Origin: CAZKNJ01 sp964554185
Lineage (GTDB): Bacteria > 4484-113
Direction of reading: 5' to 3'
Assembly: GCA_964554185.1 (NCBI GenBank)
Contig: CAZKNJ010000005.1
Location: 1-64,000, forward strand
DNA length: 64,000 nucleotides
Of this stretch, positions 24,930-33,791 are shown in pieces. A program made the position numbers and the translations under genes. The notes beneath the pieces are model-generated. The model was not told where the DNA came from. It searched no databases and was given only the letters and a program-made list of their open reading frames with translations. Every line of letters starts with the position of its first letter. The stretch's first letter is position 1.

Positions 24930-26945
24930 CTAGTACTGCCCCAGGGCACCAAGGCCGGGCGGGGGTAGCACTAACAACAGCCACGCGCCGGCGGAATCAA
25001 CTCCGTTGACCGTGACCGCCACATCGCCGCGCAGAGCGCCAGTGGGGATGTGCAACACAATCTCGGTTTCACCCCAGGAGACGATATCGCCCGGCGCAGC
25101 CATAACCGGCCCGGTGAAGGTGACGGTGCTGCCGCCCATATCATCGCCGAAGCTGGTGCCGCCGATAGCGAGTTGCTGCCCTACCCAAGTGCGGGTCGGG
25201 TTGAACGAGAGGATTTTCGCGCGCGGGGTGAATTGAAGGCCGTTGCTCTCGCCGGCGGTGACGGTTACGGTTAGGTCGGACTGGGTGACCGCGGGCGGGA
25301 TAGTGATCTCTATTTCGCTGTTGCTCCAGGAGACGATGGAGCATTCCACGCCACCTATAGCGACAAGGCTGTCCTCATTCGAGGAGTTGCCGAAGCCGGT
25401 GCCTTCAACCGCGATGCCGCCTCCGACAATCTGGACATTGGGCGTGAGCGCGTCCAGATGGGGCTGCACGGTGAAATCAAAACCGGCAGTAACCTGCGCG
25501 CCGTTGATATCCACCATCACCGGCCCGGTGACAGCATCGGCGGGGACGGATGCGGTGATGGTGTCGGCCTGCCAGTCGCTCACCGACGCCTGGGTCCAGC
25601 CCGAAGCGCCGGTGAAGTAGAGCTTATCGGTGGCGGGATTGTAGGTGTCGCCGTTGCCGCCGAGGAAGTAGGTTCCCTCAATGGTCACGGCCGCGCCGGT
25701 AGTGGCGGAATCCGGGTCCGCGCCGGTGATAGTGTGGTTTTCAACACTGGCGGTTATCTGCTCCTCGTACCATACGGACGTGTCATCCTCTGCATAGACC
25801 TTGAGCGTATGCTCTCCTCCGTGGTAGTCGGTGGTGTCCCAGGAATACTCGTACGGTTCGCTAGTAAAGTCGGCGACCATCTCGCCGTCAATGTACATTT
25901 CTACAAGATCGACGCCCGTGTTATCGGATACGTCCGCGGTGAAATCGGCCGTTCCCGAAACTGTAGCGTCATCTGACGGAGCCGTGATGGTTATGGACGG
26001 CGGCTTCAGGAAGCGCTGCCGAACATCTTCGTTGTAAGAACCCACCATCTTGCAGCAGTACACGCCAGCGTCTTCATTCAGGAAAGTGTCGTAGCCTATC
26101 CAGAGGTAACCGTTATCGCCCCAACTGGCGCTCCAGCTGTTGCGCACTTTGAACGCTTCTTTGGAATCGTCATAGCCGACGACGCACATCGCGTGCCCGC
26201 CAATACTGGGCCCGGTGTAGTTCCATACTTCGCCAGCCTCATAGCCGAAAATCGCACTATCTACGTCTGTGCGCATCACGAGGACGCGCCCTTCGTTGGC
26301 GAGCACTTCTTTGATGGGAGTTATCTCACCCTCCTCCCAGTACCCGAAGACGAAAGACCAGCTGTCTATCTGCAGAAGCTCCGCGTCGTCGTATGCGTCG
26401 TCGCTGGTGCAATCACTCGTGCACACATTAACGTACGGGCAGTTCTCTTCGCTAGAGGTGCCGTCAGTCTCTAAGAATTCCACCAACATCCAAGTGGTTC
26501 GTCCCGCATATGGTCCGCAGTCGGTGCCGGTTTTGCGGTATAACCACTTAGGGCTGGATAGATTGAAATCACTGTCGAAATCCCAGCCGTAGTATGTGTA
26601 GATGCTCCCCAGCTCGTAGTCATACGCGCCGGGGCCCACAGCGAATGCGGTGCAGGAGCCAATGCTCCCCTGGTCTCTCACCGGTGAGCAGCCGCTCGAA
26701 AGGTCAACAGACGACGGCAAGTCCGAAACCTGGCGCCGCGCTTCCCCTTCCGGCGAAGAAGCCCAGCGTTCCTTATCAAGCCGGGAAATATCACTCTCGG
26801 ACCATTCATCGCCCAGCGCGCGGGTTTCATGTTTGCCCAAAGCCAGCTGTTCGAGCGTGACCTCGACAGCATCAACCGCCACAACCACCACCAACACATC
26901 GCCGTTAGCCGTGGTGTAAGGCTCATATGACTGAAGCGTCAGCAC
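24930..26945 (-). CDS. Papain-family (C1) protease with Ig and IPT domains; C-terminal part of a TGA-interrupted gene
   Basis: The larger part (671 codons from a nominal GTG) of what appears to be one gene, 24930-27575. The C1 peptidase domain is intact: oxyanion Gln and catalytic Cys in VRDQGSIGSCTAFA (Cys98 here), His251 in GGHAMCVVGYDD and Asn269 in KVRNSWSASWGDNGY. One Ig-like domain follows (PSDDATVSGTADFTADVSD), then three IPT/TIG domains and the tail LPPPGLGALGQY. This half has no signal peptide and no promoter of its own. The upstream half is in the same frame and supplies a lipoprotein signal, so the protein can be secreted only if the TGA at 27030-27032 is an error or is read through. 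The IPT part lies in the 728-bp repeat. Confidence 0.85.
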   Translation of the reverse strand: MLTLQSYEPYTTANGDVLVVVVAVDAVEVTLEQLALGKHETRALGDEWSESDISRLDKERWASSPEGEARRQVSDLPSSVDLSSGCSPVRDQGSIGSCTAFAVGPGAYDYELGSIYTYYGWDFDSDFNLSSPKWLYRKTGTDCGPYAGRTTWMLVEFLETDGTSSEENCPYVNVCTSDCTSDDAYDDAELLQIDSWSFVFGYWEEGEITPIKEVLANEGRVLVMRTDVDSAIFGYEAGEVWNYTGPSIGGHAMCVVGYDDSKEAFKVRNSWSASWGDNGYLWIGYDTFLNEDAGVYCCKMVGSYNEDVRQRFLKPPSITITAPSDDATVSGTADFTADVSDNTGVDLVEMYIDGEMVADFTSEPYEYSWDTTDYHGGEHTLKVYAEDDTSVWYEEQITASVENHTITGADPDSATTGAAVTIEGTYFLGGNGDTYNPATDKLYFTGASGWTQASVSDWQADTITASVPADAVTGPVMVDINGAQVTAGFDFTVQPHLDALTPNVQIVGGGIAVEGTGFGNSSNEDSLVAIGGVECSIVSWSNSEIEITIPPAVTQSDLTVTVTAGESNGLQFTPRAKILSFNPTRTWVGQQLAIGGTSFGDDMGGSTVTFTGPVMAAPGDIVSWGETEIVLHIPTGALRGDVAVTVNGVDSAGAWLLLVLPPPGLGALGQY
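24958..25685. repeat. 728-bp direct repeat, copy A
   Basis: I compared this segment base by base with 27703-28430 and found no mismatch; the offset is 2745 bp. It encodes three IPT domains and most of the C-terminal tail. Identity stops sharply at both ends while homology continues at protein level. This points to recent gene conversion or duplication, or to an assembly artefact. Confidence 0.9.
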
Positions 26946-27029
26946 ATCGTCGCGCGGCCCCTGGTACCAATCCCAGGAGTCACTGGAGACGTTGCCGAAA
27001 CCGACCTGGAACTCAGGCCTGTCAACGCC

Positions 27030-27575
27030 TCATCCACTGGGCGGAAGCCCCCAGTCAAACCCCATCGTTTGGCTTCCGTCGTAATCCGCAAGAGAAAAGC
27101 GGTAAGCAGCGAACGAGTACTCGCAGGAAAACGCAGACTTGCCGCCGCCAGGTCCAGCGTTGAAAACAAGACTATCGCCATCTCGCGCAATCCGGTTGGA
27201 CGGCAGGGCGTCCTCGTAGGAAGATGCCGCCCGTAAGACCATTTCTCCACTGCTCGAACTCCTCCGGACATCAGGAAGAAGGGCAAGAGCCTCCAAGGGT
27301 GAGGGCAAAGGCAGTGCCGGTCCGGACCCGAGCGGTTCCTGCGGCCGCATCGTGACTTTCACCAAATGGCCGAATCCCTGCCCCCGGGCTTGCACCTCCG
27401 GCTGCCCCGGATTCGCGGCACCCGTGACGCCGGTATTCACCAGAGTGGGTGCAGGCTTACCGTGCCCCCCGCAGCCGACAAGCCCTAAAGCGCCAACGAC
27501 CAACAGCACCTTCAGGGCCGTAAGTGCGCTAATCCCTCTGCGCCGGTTATTTTCAGGCCTGTGTGAATGAATCAT
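27030..27575 (-). CDS. Lipoprotein signal and N-domain of the interrupted papain-family protease
   Basis: A 181-codon frame with a lipoprotein signal (VLLVVGALGLVGCGGHGKP) and a domain ending YRFSLADYDGSQTMGFDWGLPPSG, then TGA. The same frame continues after the TGA as GVDRPEFQVGFGNVSSDSWDWYQG and runs without another stop into the C1 protease. Hydrophobic and aromatic patterns flow across the stop, so this is best read as one gene of about 881 codons broken at codon 182. On its own it has no recognisable function. It could be a sequencing error, a recent nonsense mutation or, less likely, recoding. Confidence 0.7.
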   Translation of the reverse strand: MIHSHRPENNRRRGISALTALKVLLVVGALGLVGCGGHGKPAPTLVNTGVTGAANPGQPEVQARGQGFGHLVKVTMRPQEPLGSGPALPLPSPLEALALLPDVRRSSSSGEMVLRAASSYEDALPSNRIARDGDSLVFNAGPGGGKSAFSCEYSFAAYRFSLADYDGSQTMGFDWGLPPSG

Positions 27576-27674
27576 GAGATGCCGCTTATCCTGGCGAATG
27601 TGATTGTACTCCGCAATGCCACAATACTCAAAGCTCCCAGTGCCCAGTGAGAAACCGCCGTCGAGCTTAGTGCC

Positions 27675-30600
27675 CTAGTACTGCTGCACTCCGCCCAGGT
27701 TTGGCGGGGGTAGCACTAACAACAGCCACGCGCCGGCGGAATCAACTCCGTTGACCGTGACCGCCACATCGCCGCGCAGAGCGCCAGTGGGGATGTGCAA
27801 CACAATCTCGGTTTCACCCCAGGAGACGATATCGCCCGGCGCAGCCATAACCGGCCCGGTGAAGGTGACGGTGCTGCCGCCCATATCATCGCCGAAGCTG
27901 GTGCCGCCGATAGCGAGTTGCTGCCCTACCCAAGTGCGGGTCGGGTTGAACGAGAGGATTTTCGCGCGCGGGGTGAATTGAAGGCCGTTGCTCTCGCCGG
28001 CGGTGACGGTTACGGTTAGGTCGGACTGGGTGACCGCGGGCGGGATAGTGATCTCTATTTCGCTGTTGCTCCAGGAGACGATGGAGCATTCCACGCCACC
28101 TATAGCGACAAGGCTGTCCTCATTCGAGGAGTTGCCGAAGCCGGTGCCTTCAACCGCGATGCCGCCTCCGACAATCTGGACATTGGGCGTGAGCGCGTCC
28201 AGATGGGGCTGCACGGTGAAATCAAAACCGGCAGTAACCTGCGCGCCGTTGATATCCACCATCACCGGCCCGGTGACAGCATCGGCGGGGACGGATGCGG
28301 TGATGGTGTCGGCCTGCCAGTCGCTCACCGACGCCTGGGTCCAGCCCGAAGCGCCGGTGAAGTAGAGCTTATCGGTGGCGGGATTGTAGGTGTCGCCGTT
28401 GCCGCCGAGGAAGTAGGTTCCCTCAATGGTGACAGTTGTGCCGGTGACGCCAGTGTCAAGGTCAATGCCGGTGATGGTGTGGTTCTTCACGTACGCCGCG
28501 ATGCTCTCGCTATTGCTGGTAGGCCATTCGTCTTCGGTGTAGACCGTGAGCTCGTGGTAGCCGCCGTGGTAATCCGTGGTGGTCCAGGAGCACTCGTAAG
28601 GGCCGTCGTCGGTGAAGCTATCCTGGAGCGCGCCGTCTATGTACAGCTCCACCAGCGTGACATCCACATCGTCGGTCACATCGGCGGTGAAGCCGGTGAC
28701 ACCGCTCACTGCCGCGCCGTCATCGGGCGCGGTGATATCAATTACGCAAGGCGGAGTCTTCTTTTCAATGGCGAAGTCGTCAATCCACCAGCCGGCACCG
28801 GTGCCATATCCAGCGTCGGACTCAAACAGGAATACAACCTGAATGATGTCTCCTATATAACTGTTGAGGCTGTAAGTCTCCTGCGTCCAGGATGAGAGCG
28901 TGCCAGGGCCGAAGCTGCCGTCCTCCAAGAATATGAAATCGTGGCTGCCGTCATTCACCATCACATAGCCATAATCATAGTTCCTTGGATCGGCGTCAGA
29001 TACATCGTAATGATGTTTGAATTTCAGGCGTACAGCTTCCAGGCCGCTGAGGTCAAACACCGGCGAATACAGCCGGTCAAACTCGTAGTTGCCGTAGTTG
29101 GCGCCGCCGTCGCCGCCCTGGTGGTAGCTGTGCGTTCCGCTGGCGCCGTCGTCGTCCACGAGCTGCCAGTGGCCGGAGCCGTCCTCATCGGTGTCCCACC
29201 AGCCGTCGTCGCCGCTCTCAAAGTCAATGAAGTAGTTGGGCGTCTCGCAGGCGTTGTCCACGGTGACGGTGATGGTATCCACGCCGGTCATGTGCTGGTT
29301 GTCCAGCGCGACCGCCTTCAGCTTATGGTCGCCGTTGACGTACCTGGTGCTGTCCCAGTCGTAGGAGTATGGCGCGCTGGCGTCGGTCTCCATCAGGTTG
29401 TCGTCCACCAGGAAGAAGACCTTGAGGATGCTGCCGTCGCTGTCGCTGGCGTCGGCGGTGAGGCCGACGGTGCCGCTCACCGTGTCCGAATCGTCGGGCG
29501 CAGTGATGGAGGCGGTGGGCGGCTCGCCGAAGTCGTCATTGACCACGAAGTCCAGGGCTGCGCCGATGTCCAAGCGCTTGATGTCCGGGTTGACCCACTG
29601 CGAATCGCTCAGGTCGGCGCCGGTGCTCTCCAGCGCCGCGCGCAGCTCGTCCACCGTGAGCGTGGGATCGTAGCTGAGCAGCAGCGCGGCCGCGCCGGCC
29701 ACATGGGGCGTGGCCATGCTGGTGCCGTTCCAGTGAGGGGGCGACGTATACGCTGTTGGGCTTGAATGAAGAGTTGATTTGACGCCTACGCCCGGGGCAG
29801 CGATATCCACCCATTGGCCATAGTTGCTGAATCCCGCTTTGTTATCTGATGCGTCCGCTGTCGCGCCGACTGCGCAGCATACTTCATAGTAGCCGGGGTA
29901 GTAGGGCTTGTCCGTGTTGGAGTTGGCCGCGGCGACGGCGAGGAAGATGCCGCTGGCGTAGGCGTCTTCGCAGGCCTCCTTGGTCGCCAGGTTGGGGAAT
30001 GTGCCAGCCAAGCTCATGCTGATAACGTCGGAGTCTATTTCGGTAGCCAGCGTTACCGCAATGGCCACCCAACTGTCGGGGCAGCTTCCGGTGCCGAACA
30101 CCCTTATCATCACCATGGAAATGTCGTGGCAGACGCCCACGACGCCCTTGGAGTTGTCGCCCACCGCGCCGATGGTGCCGGAGACGTGGGAGCCGTGGCC
30201 GTGGGCGTCCTCGGGCACGTTGTCGTTGTCGTAGATATCAAAGATTTCGTCCGGCCAGTAGTCGGGCGGATGCAGGTAGTTGTCCGCCAGGTCTTCGTGG
30301 TCGGGGTGGCCGTCCACCGAATCGGCGGAGTAGCGCACGCCGGTGTCAACAATGCAGACCAGAACGCCGTCGTCGCCGCGCTCGGTGTCCCAGGCGTCGG
30401 CGGCGTTTATCTTCTCCATGCCCCAGAGGTTGCCGCCGGTGTAATCCGGGTCGTTGGGGATGTATTGCAGGTAGCGCACGCCGTCGTACTCGATGTACTC
30501 AATGGAGCCGGCGTAGTCGGACTGGATGCGCTCCATCACGTCTTTGGCGCAGGCGCCGTCCGGCGTCTGGTAGCCCGCGAAGTTGACCTCGCGCACGTAG

Positions 30601-30968
30601 GCTTCCTTACCCAGTTGTAGGCCGTAGCGGTCGCGGATCTCGCGAGCCAAGGCGGCGAGCTCGGGGTGCTGGTAGAGCCGGGAGCGGGGATTGTAGTCAA
30701 TGTCACCTGCAGAGGTGCGCGCGGCCTTCGCGCCGTCTTTGAAGCCGACCACGAAGCGGTCGGGGTAGAAATCCTCGCCGGGGGTGAAGCCGTCCGCGCC
30801 AAAGCCGTAGCCCTCGGCGGAGGAGACCTGCGCGGGAATGCCCGCGGCCTCCGGCAGGGGCGTAAGCGCCGAGTTGTGGCGGCCGGACTTACCGCAAGCG
30901 GCCGCGAGCAGCAGGATGGCAATTAGCGCTATCAGCGTGCGCCGGTAATTCATACGCGTGTTCACCAT
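27675..30968 (-). CDS. Subtilisin-family (S8) lipoprotein protease with Ig-like and IPT domains
   Basis: A 1097-aa paralogue of the protease at 17544. It has a lipoprotein signal (IALIAILLLAAACGKSG), a propeptide, then the S8 domain with Asp in LVCIVDTGVRYSAD, His in GHGSHVSGTIGAVGD and Ser in WNGTSMATPHVAGAAALLL. An Ig-like domain and a jelly-roll-like region (DFESGDDGWWDTDEDGSG) follow, then a second Ig-like domain, three IPT domains and the tail LPPPNLGGVQQY. GTG/ATG alternatives exist: 30968 or 30953 (MNYRR), and the signal peptide works from either. Its IPT part is identical at DNA level to that of the papain-type gene downstream. Confidence 0.9.
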   Translation of the reverse strand: MVNTRMNYRRTLIALIAILLLAAACGKSGRHNSALTPLPEAAGIPAQVSSAEGYGFGADGFTPGEDFYPDRFVVGFKDGAKAARTSAGDIDYNPRSRLYQHPELAALAREIRDRYGLQLGKEAYVREVNFAGYQTPDGACAKDVMERIQSDYAGSIEYIEYDGVRYLQYIPNDPDYTGGNLWGMEKINAADAWDTERGDDGVLVCIVDTGVRYSADSVDGHPDHEDLADNYLHPPDYWPDEIFDIYDNDNVPEDAHGHGSHVSGTIGAVGDNSKGVVGVCHDISMVMIRVFGTGSCPDSWVAIAVTLATEIDSDVISMSLAGTFPNLATKEACEDAYASGIFLAVAAANSNTDKPYYPGYYEVCCAVGATADASDNKAGFSNYGQWVDIAAPGVGVKSTLHSSPTAYTSPPHWNGTSMATPHVAGAAALLLSYDPTLTVDELRAALESTGADLSDSQWVNPDIKRLDIGAALDFVVNDDFGEPPTASITAPDDSDTVSGTVGLTADASDSDGSILKVFFLVDDNLMETDASAPYSYDWDSTRYVNGDHKLKAVALDNQHMTGVDTITVTVDNACETPNYFIDFESGDDGWWDTDEDGSGHWQLVDDDGASGTHSYHQGGDGGANYGNYEFDRLYSPVFDLSGLEAVRLKFKHHYDVSDADPRNYDYGYVMVNDGSHDFIFLEDGSFGPGTLSSWTQETYSLNSYIGDIIQVVFLFESDAGYGTGAGWWIDDFAIEKKTPPCVIDITAPDDGAAVSGVTGFTADVTDDVDVTLVELYIDGALQDSFTDDGPYECSWTTTDYHGGYHELTVYTEDEWPTSNSESIAAYVKNHTITGIDLDTGVTGTTVTIEGTYFLGGNGDTYNPATDKLYFTGASGWTQASVSDWQADTITASVPADAVTGPVMVDINGAQVTAGFDFTVQPHLDALTPNVQIVGGGIAVEGTGFGNSSNEDSLVAIGGVECSIVSWSNSEIEITIPPAVTQSDLTVTVTAGESNGLQFTPRAKILSFNPTRTWVGQQLAIGGTSFGDDMGGSTVTFTGPVMAAPGDIVSWGETEIVLHIPTGALRGDVAVTVNGVDSAGAWLLLVLPPPNLGGVQQY
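27703..28430. repeat. 728-bp direct repeat, copy B
   Basis: The partner of 24958-25685, with no mismatch seen. Both copies are in the same orientation and the same reading frame of their genes, so recombination between them would delete 2745 bp and fuse the two protease genes in frame. Confidence 0.9.
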
Positions 30969-31288
30969 CGGACGTTAGTGGCCGGAATGCCGGCTGGGGA
31001 TATTATACCGGGCGAAGCGGCTGTTGGGGGGATTGTAGGGGCACGGCGGACGCCGTGCCCGTGGTGCTGGAGCCAGACTGCTGCCCGTCAGCCAACAGAG
31101 CCGCGGCTTAACATCCACCTGCCGCGTCAGGCAACGCAGCCATGGTTGTAGCAACGTCGATGCAACCTGTGTGTAGGGAGCAGATGTAGTGCGGTAACTC
31201 CTCGTCCGCCTTCGCGGGTTAGTGCTATGGTGGCGGTTGAACGGGCACGGCGTCCGCCGTGCCCCTACGGTACAATCCTGCCAAAAGC
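30969..31288. repeat. 320-bp intergenic region with an inverted pair of palindromic elements
   Basis: Two copies of the palindrome GGGCACGGCG-N2-CGCCGTGCCC occur, at 31039-31060 and 31243-31264. The outer flank GTAG of the first appears as CTAC after the second, so the copies are in opposite orientation. A GGTATAAT box on the minus strand near 31011-31018 may be the promoter of the S8 protease. No gene is visible here. Confidence 0.7.
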
Positions 31289-32908
31289 CTACAGCCAGGC
31301 GAGGAAGATGAAGGCCATGAGGGCGACGGCGAAGGTCATGATGAGCGAGATGACGACGGTGGACTTGATGACCTTGCCCTCCAGTCCGATGCGGTCAATC
31401 ACCGCGGCGGCGTTTTGCAGCTTGGCCGGGCTGATGACCGACGCGAGCCCGCCGCCGATGCCGGACACCGCGGCGATGAGCAGCGCGATGGCGAGCGCCT
31501 GGCCGCCGGTGGCGTGGGGATAGACCAAGCCGACGGTGTCGAAGTGCAGCTTGGAAAGCATCACGATGCTGGAGGTCTCGCTGCCGCTGATGAAGCCGCC
31601 GAGCAGCCCCAGGTAGGCCGCCACGCCGGCGTAAAGCCCCTGGAAGGCGTGGGCGGAGGCGTTGGCCACGGTGTAGACCATGTTGTTGCCGCTGCCGGCG
31701 GTGGCCTGCCAGGTTTTCACGCCGCCCGCGAGCACTGCAGCCTTGCCGGAGTAATTGAGCACATAGGCGATGGCAAAGAACACCGCCGCGGCGAAGGCCG
31801 GGCGGGGGACGCGGCGCCCGGTCTTGGCGAAGGCGGCGCGAAGCTGCACCTGCTTCATGCGGTAGAAGGGGATGGCGATGATGGTGGCGATGAGCACCCA
31901 GGTGTAGGCCTGCCAGAGCACGCGCAGCGCCTGCGGGCGCTCGCCGGGGATGACGGTTACGGGCATTGAGAACTTGCTGAAAAGCACATCGTAGAGGCCG
32001 AGGGGGCGGTAGTTGGTGAAGATGCTGAAAGCGACCAGCAGAATCCACGGCAGCACCGCGAGCATCAGGCCCATGGAGCGCTCGGAGGTGCGGTCGGCGT
32101 CGGTGAGGGCGCTGCGGTCAATCAACGGGCGGCGGCCGAGCTTGATGTACAGGAGCATTACGAGGACTACGCCGATACCGGCCACCACGCCGGTGAGCGT
32201 GGGCAGGCCCGCGGCGTTCATGCCGATGGCGATGAAGCCGGCGGACAGGCCGGTCACCAGCGCGACCCAAAAGCCGCGGCGGACTTCCTTCCAGCCGCCG
32301 ACGAGCCAGAGCATGGACAGCGCGATGAGGGTGGTGACTACGGGCATGAACTGCGCGAAGTACAGGCCGACCTGCGCGGGGGTGAAAGTCTGGCCGCTGA
32401 TGGCGCTCACCACGTCGGCGAACACCACCACCGGCACACCCAGCAGCGCGTAGGTGCAGAGCGCGTCGTAGCCGATCGCGGGCAGCGCCACCGCGACGAA
32501 GGCGGAGTAGCCGAGGCTGAGCATTATCGGCGGCAGGATGGACACGGGGGTGGCGCCCAGGGCGGCGAGCAGCGTGCCCACGCCGACGTTGATGAGCATT
32601 ATCTGCACGGCGCGGTTTTCGCTGGCGAGCGTCTTCATAAACGCCACCAGGCGGCGGATGGCGCCCGCCTCCTCCATCACGTTTATCTGGAAGATGGAGG
32701 TGACGACCATCAGGCTGATGGGAAAGCTCGCAACGATGCCCGCAAGGGAGGCGATGAGGATGACTTCCCAGGAGGTATGGAAGAAGTACGCGGCGATGAG
32801 CGCGGTGTAAATCCAGCCGAGCAGGCCGGCGACATCGGCGGTGCGGCGGCCCACCGTCATCAGCAGAAAGATAACAATCACGGGCGAGACAGCAAGCAGG
32901 ACGTCCAT
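31289..32908 (-). CDS. L-lactate permease family transporter
   Basis: A 539-aa protein with about 13 hydrophobic segments, of the LctP/LldP family (lactate:H+ symport, inner membrane). Family-typical stretches are LGATPVSILPPIMLSLGYSAFVAVALPAIGYDALCTYALLGVPVVVFADV and the C-terminal GLLGGFISGSETSSIVMLSKLHFDTVGL. GGGGGTGAT precedes the ATG by a good distance. It stands alone, with no lactate dehydrogenase nearby, so glycolate or lactate as substrate rests on family membership only. Confidence 0.9.
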   Translation of the reverse strand: MDVLLAVSPVIVIFLLMTVGRRTADVAGLLGWIYTALIAAYFFHTSWEVILIASLAGIVASFPISLMVVTSIFQINVMEEAGAIRRLVAFMKTLASENRAVQIMLINVGVGTLLAALGATPVSILPPIMLSLGYSAFVAVALPAIGYDALCTYALLGVPVVVFADVVSAISGQTFTPAQVGLYFAQFMPVVTTLIALSMLWLVGGWKEVRRGFWVALVTGLSAGFIAIGMNAAGLPTLTGVVAGIGVVLVMLLYIKLGRRPLIDRSALTDADRTSERSMGLMLAVLPWILLVAFSIFTNYRPLGLYDVLFSKFSMPVTVIPGERPQALRVLWQAYTWVLIATIIAIPFYRMKQVQLRAAFAKTGRRVPRPAFAAAVFFAIAYVLNYSGKAAVLAGGVKTWQATAGSGNNMVYTVANASAHAFQGLYAGVAAYLGLLGGFISGSETSSIVMLSKLHFDTVGLVYPHATGGQALAIALLIAAVSGIGGGLASVISPAKLQNAAAVIDRIGLEGKVIKSTVVISLIMTFAVALMAFIFLAWL

Positions 32909-33006
32909 ATCACCCCCAATAGCGCGTGGATTGGGCCGGTAGCCGCATTAGTTTAGCGGCAGGCCGCCAGTGTGTCCAGCGTGGAAGCGCGCGGGAAGCC
33001 ACGATA

Positions 33007-33028
33007 GCCAGGCTAAAGCCCGGCGTAC
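33007..33028. repeat. Diverged copy of the dispersed palindromic element
   Basis: GCCAGGCT, AAA, GCCCGGCGTAC resembles the elements at 805-830 and 24881-24906, including the GCCCGGCGTAC right end, but the left arm has changed. It lies just upstream of the phoB-like promoter. Confidence 0.5.
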
Positions 33029-33032
33029 GTGG

Positions 33033-33060
33033 TTGATGGTGTGGGACGTTGTGCTAGTAT
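33033..33060 (+). promoter_or_regulatory. Promoter for the phoB-phoR pair
   Basis: TTGATG (33033-33038), a 16-bp spacer and TAGTAT (33055-33060) with a TGC extension. The response-regulator start codon lies about 41 nt downstream, behind GGAGAGG. Confidence 0.55.
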
Positions 33061-33101
33061 GTGGGCGCAACCGCGGAACCCGCCTTCAGCGGAGAGGCGA
33101 A

Positions 33102-33788
33102 ATGGAAAAGAAGAACATTCTGGTCGTGGAGGACGACGACGACATCCGCGAGCTGCTGCGCCATACTCTGGCGAAAGAAAGGTACAGCGTGCTGGAAGCA
33201 GCCACCGGACGGGAAGCGCTGGCGGAAGCCAAGGCCAAACACCCCGACGCGGTGATACTGGACCTCATGCTCCCCGACATAGACGGGCTGGAGGTCTGCC
33301 GGCGGCTGAAGGGCGACCCCGACCTGAAGCACATTCCCATTCTTATGCTCACGGCCAAGTCGGAGGATACCGACATCGTAGTGGGGCTGGAGCTGGGCGC
33401 GGAAGACTACATCACCAAGCCGTTCAGCCCGCGGGTGCTTGTGGCGCGGCTCAAAAACGTGCTGCGCCGCCGGACGGCCGCTGCCGACGAGGCGGGAGAG
33501 GAAATCGTAGTGGACCAGCTGGCCATCCGGCCGGGCAAGCACGAAGTCACACTGGCGGGAGCGGTGCTGGAGCTGACTCCGACAGAGTTTGAGGTGCTGA
33601 GGTTCCTGGCCGGCAGGCGGGGCTGGGTGTTCACCCGTTACCAGATCGTGGAAGCGGTGCGCGGCGACGAGTATGTGGTGACCGACCGCGCGGTGGATGT
33701 GCAAATCGCGGGGCTTCGCAAGAAGCTGGGGGAGTACGGGCAATACATTGAGACGGTGCGGGGAGTGGGTTACCGCTTCAAGGAATAG
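33102..33788 (+). CDS. phoB: OmpR/PhoB-family response regulator
   Basis: A 228-aa regulator with a receiver domain (acidic pocket VVEDDDD, phospho-acceptor Asp54 in VILDLMLPDIDG, Thr in LMLTAKSED, Lys in YITKPF) and a C-terminal winged-helix DNA-binding domain (LTPTEFEVLRFLAGRRGWVFTRYQIVEAVRG, ending ETVRGVGYRFKE). The ATG at 33102 has GGAGAGG before it. Three bases separate it from the kinase gene, and the pst-phoU genes follow, so it most likely senses phosphate starvation and binds the 11-bp repeats at 35597-35635. Confidence 0.9.
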   Translation: MEKKNILVVEDDDDIRELLRHTLAKERYSVLEAATGREALAEAKAKHPDAVILDLMLPDIDGLEVCRRLKGDPDLKHIPILMLTAKSEDTDIVVGLELGAEDYITKPFSPRVLVARLKNVLRRRTAAADEAGEEIVVDQLAIRPGKHEVTLAGAVLELTPTEFEVLRFLAGRRGWVFTRYQIVEAVRGDEYVVTDRAVDVQIAGLRKKLGEYGQYIETVRGVGYRFKE

Positions 33789-33791
33789 GCA

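Noticed and set aside
27030..27060. Selenocysteine or recoded TGA (e.g. TGA=Gly) at the split protease gene
   Set aside because: No clear SECIS-type hairpin follows, the site is far from the catalytic Cys, and other genes in the window end normally at TGA with a new gene starting there, so a reassigned code does not fit.
24958..28430. CRISPR or transposon explanation of the long repeat
   Set aside because: Both copies are in-frame coding sequence of protease genes, without terminal inverted repeats, spacers or a transposase.
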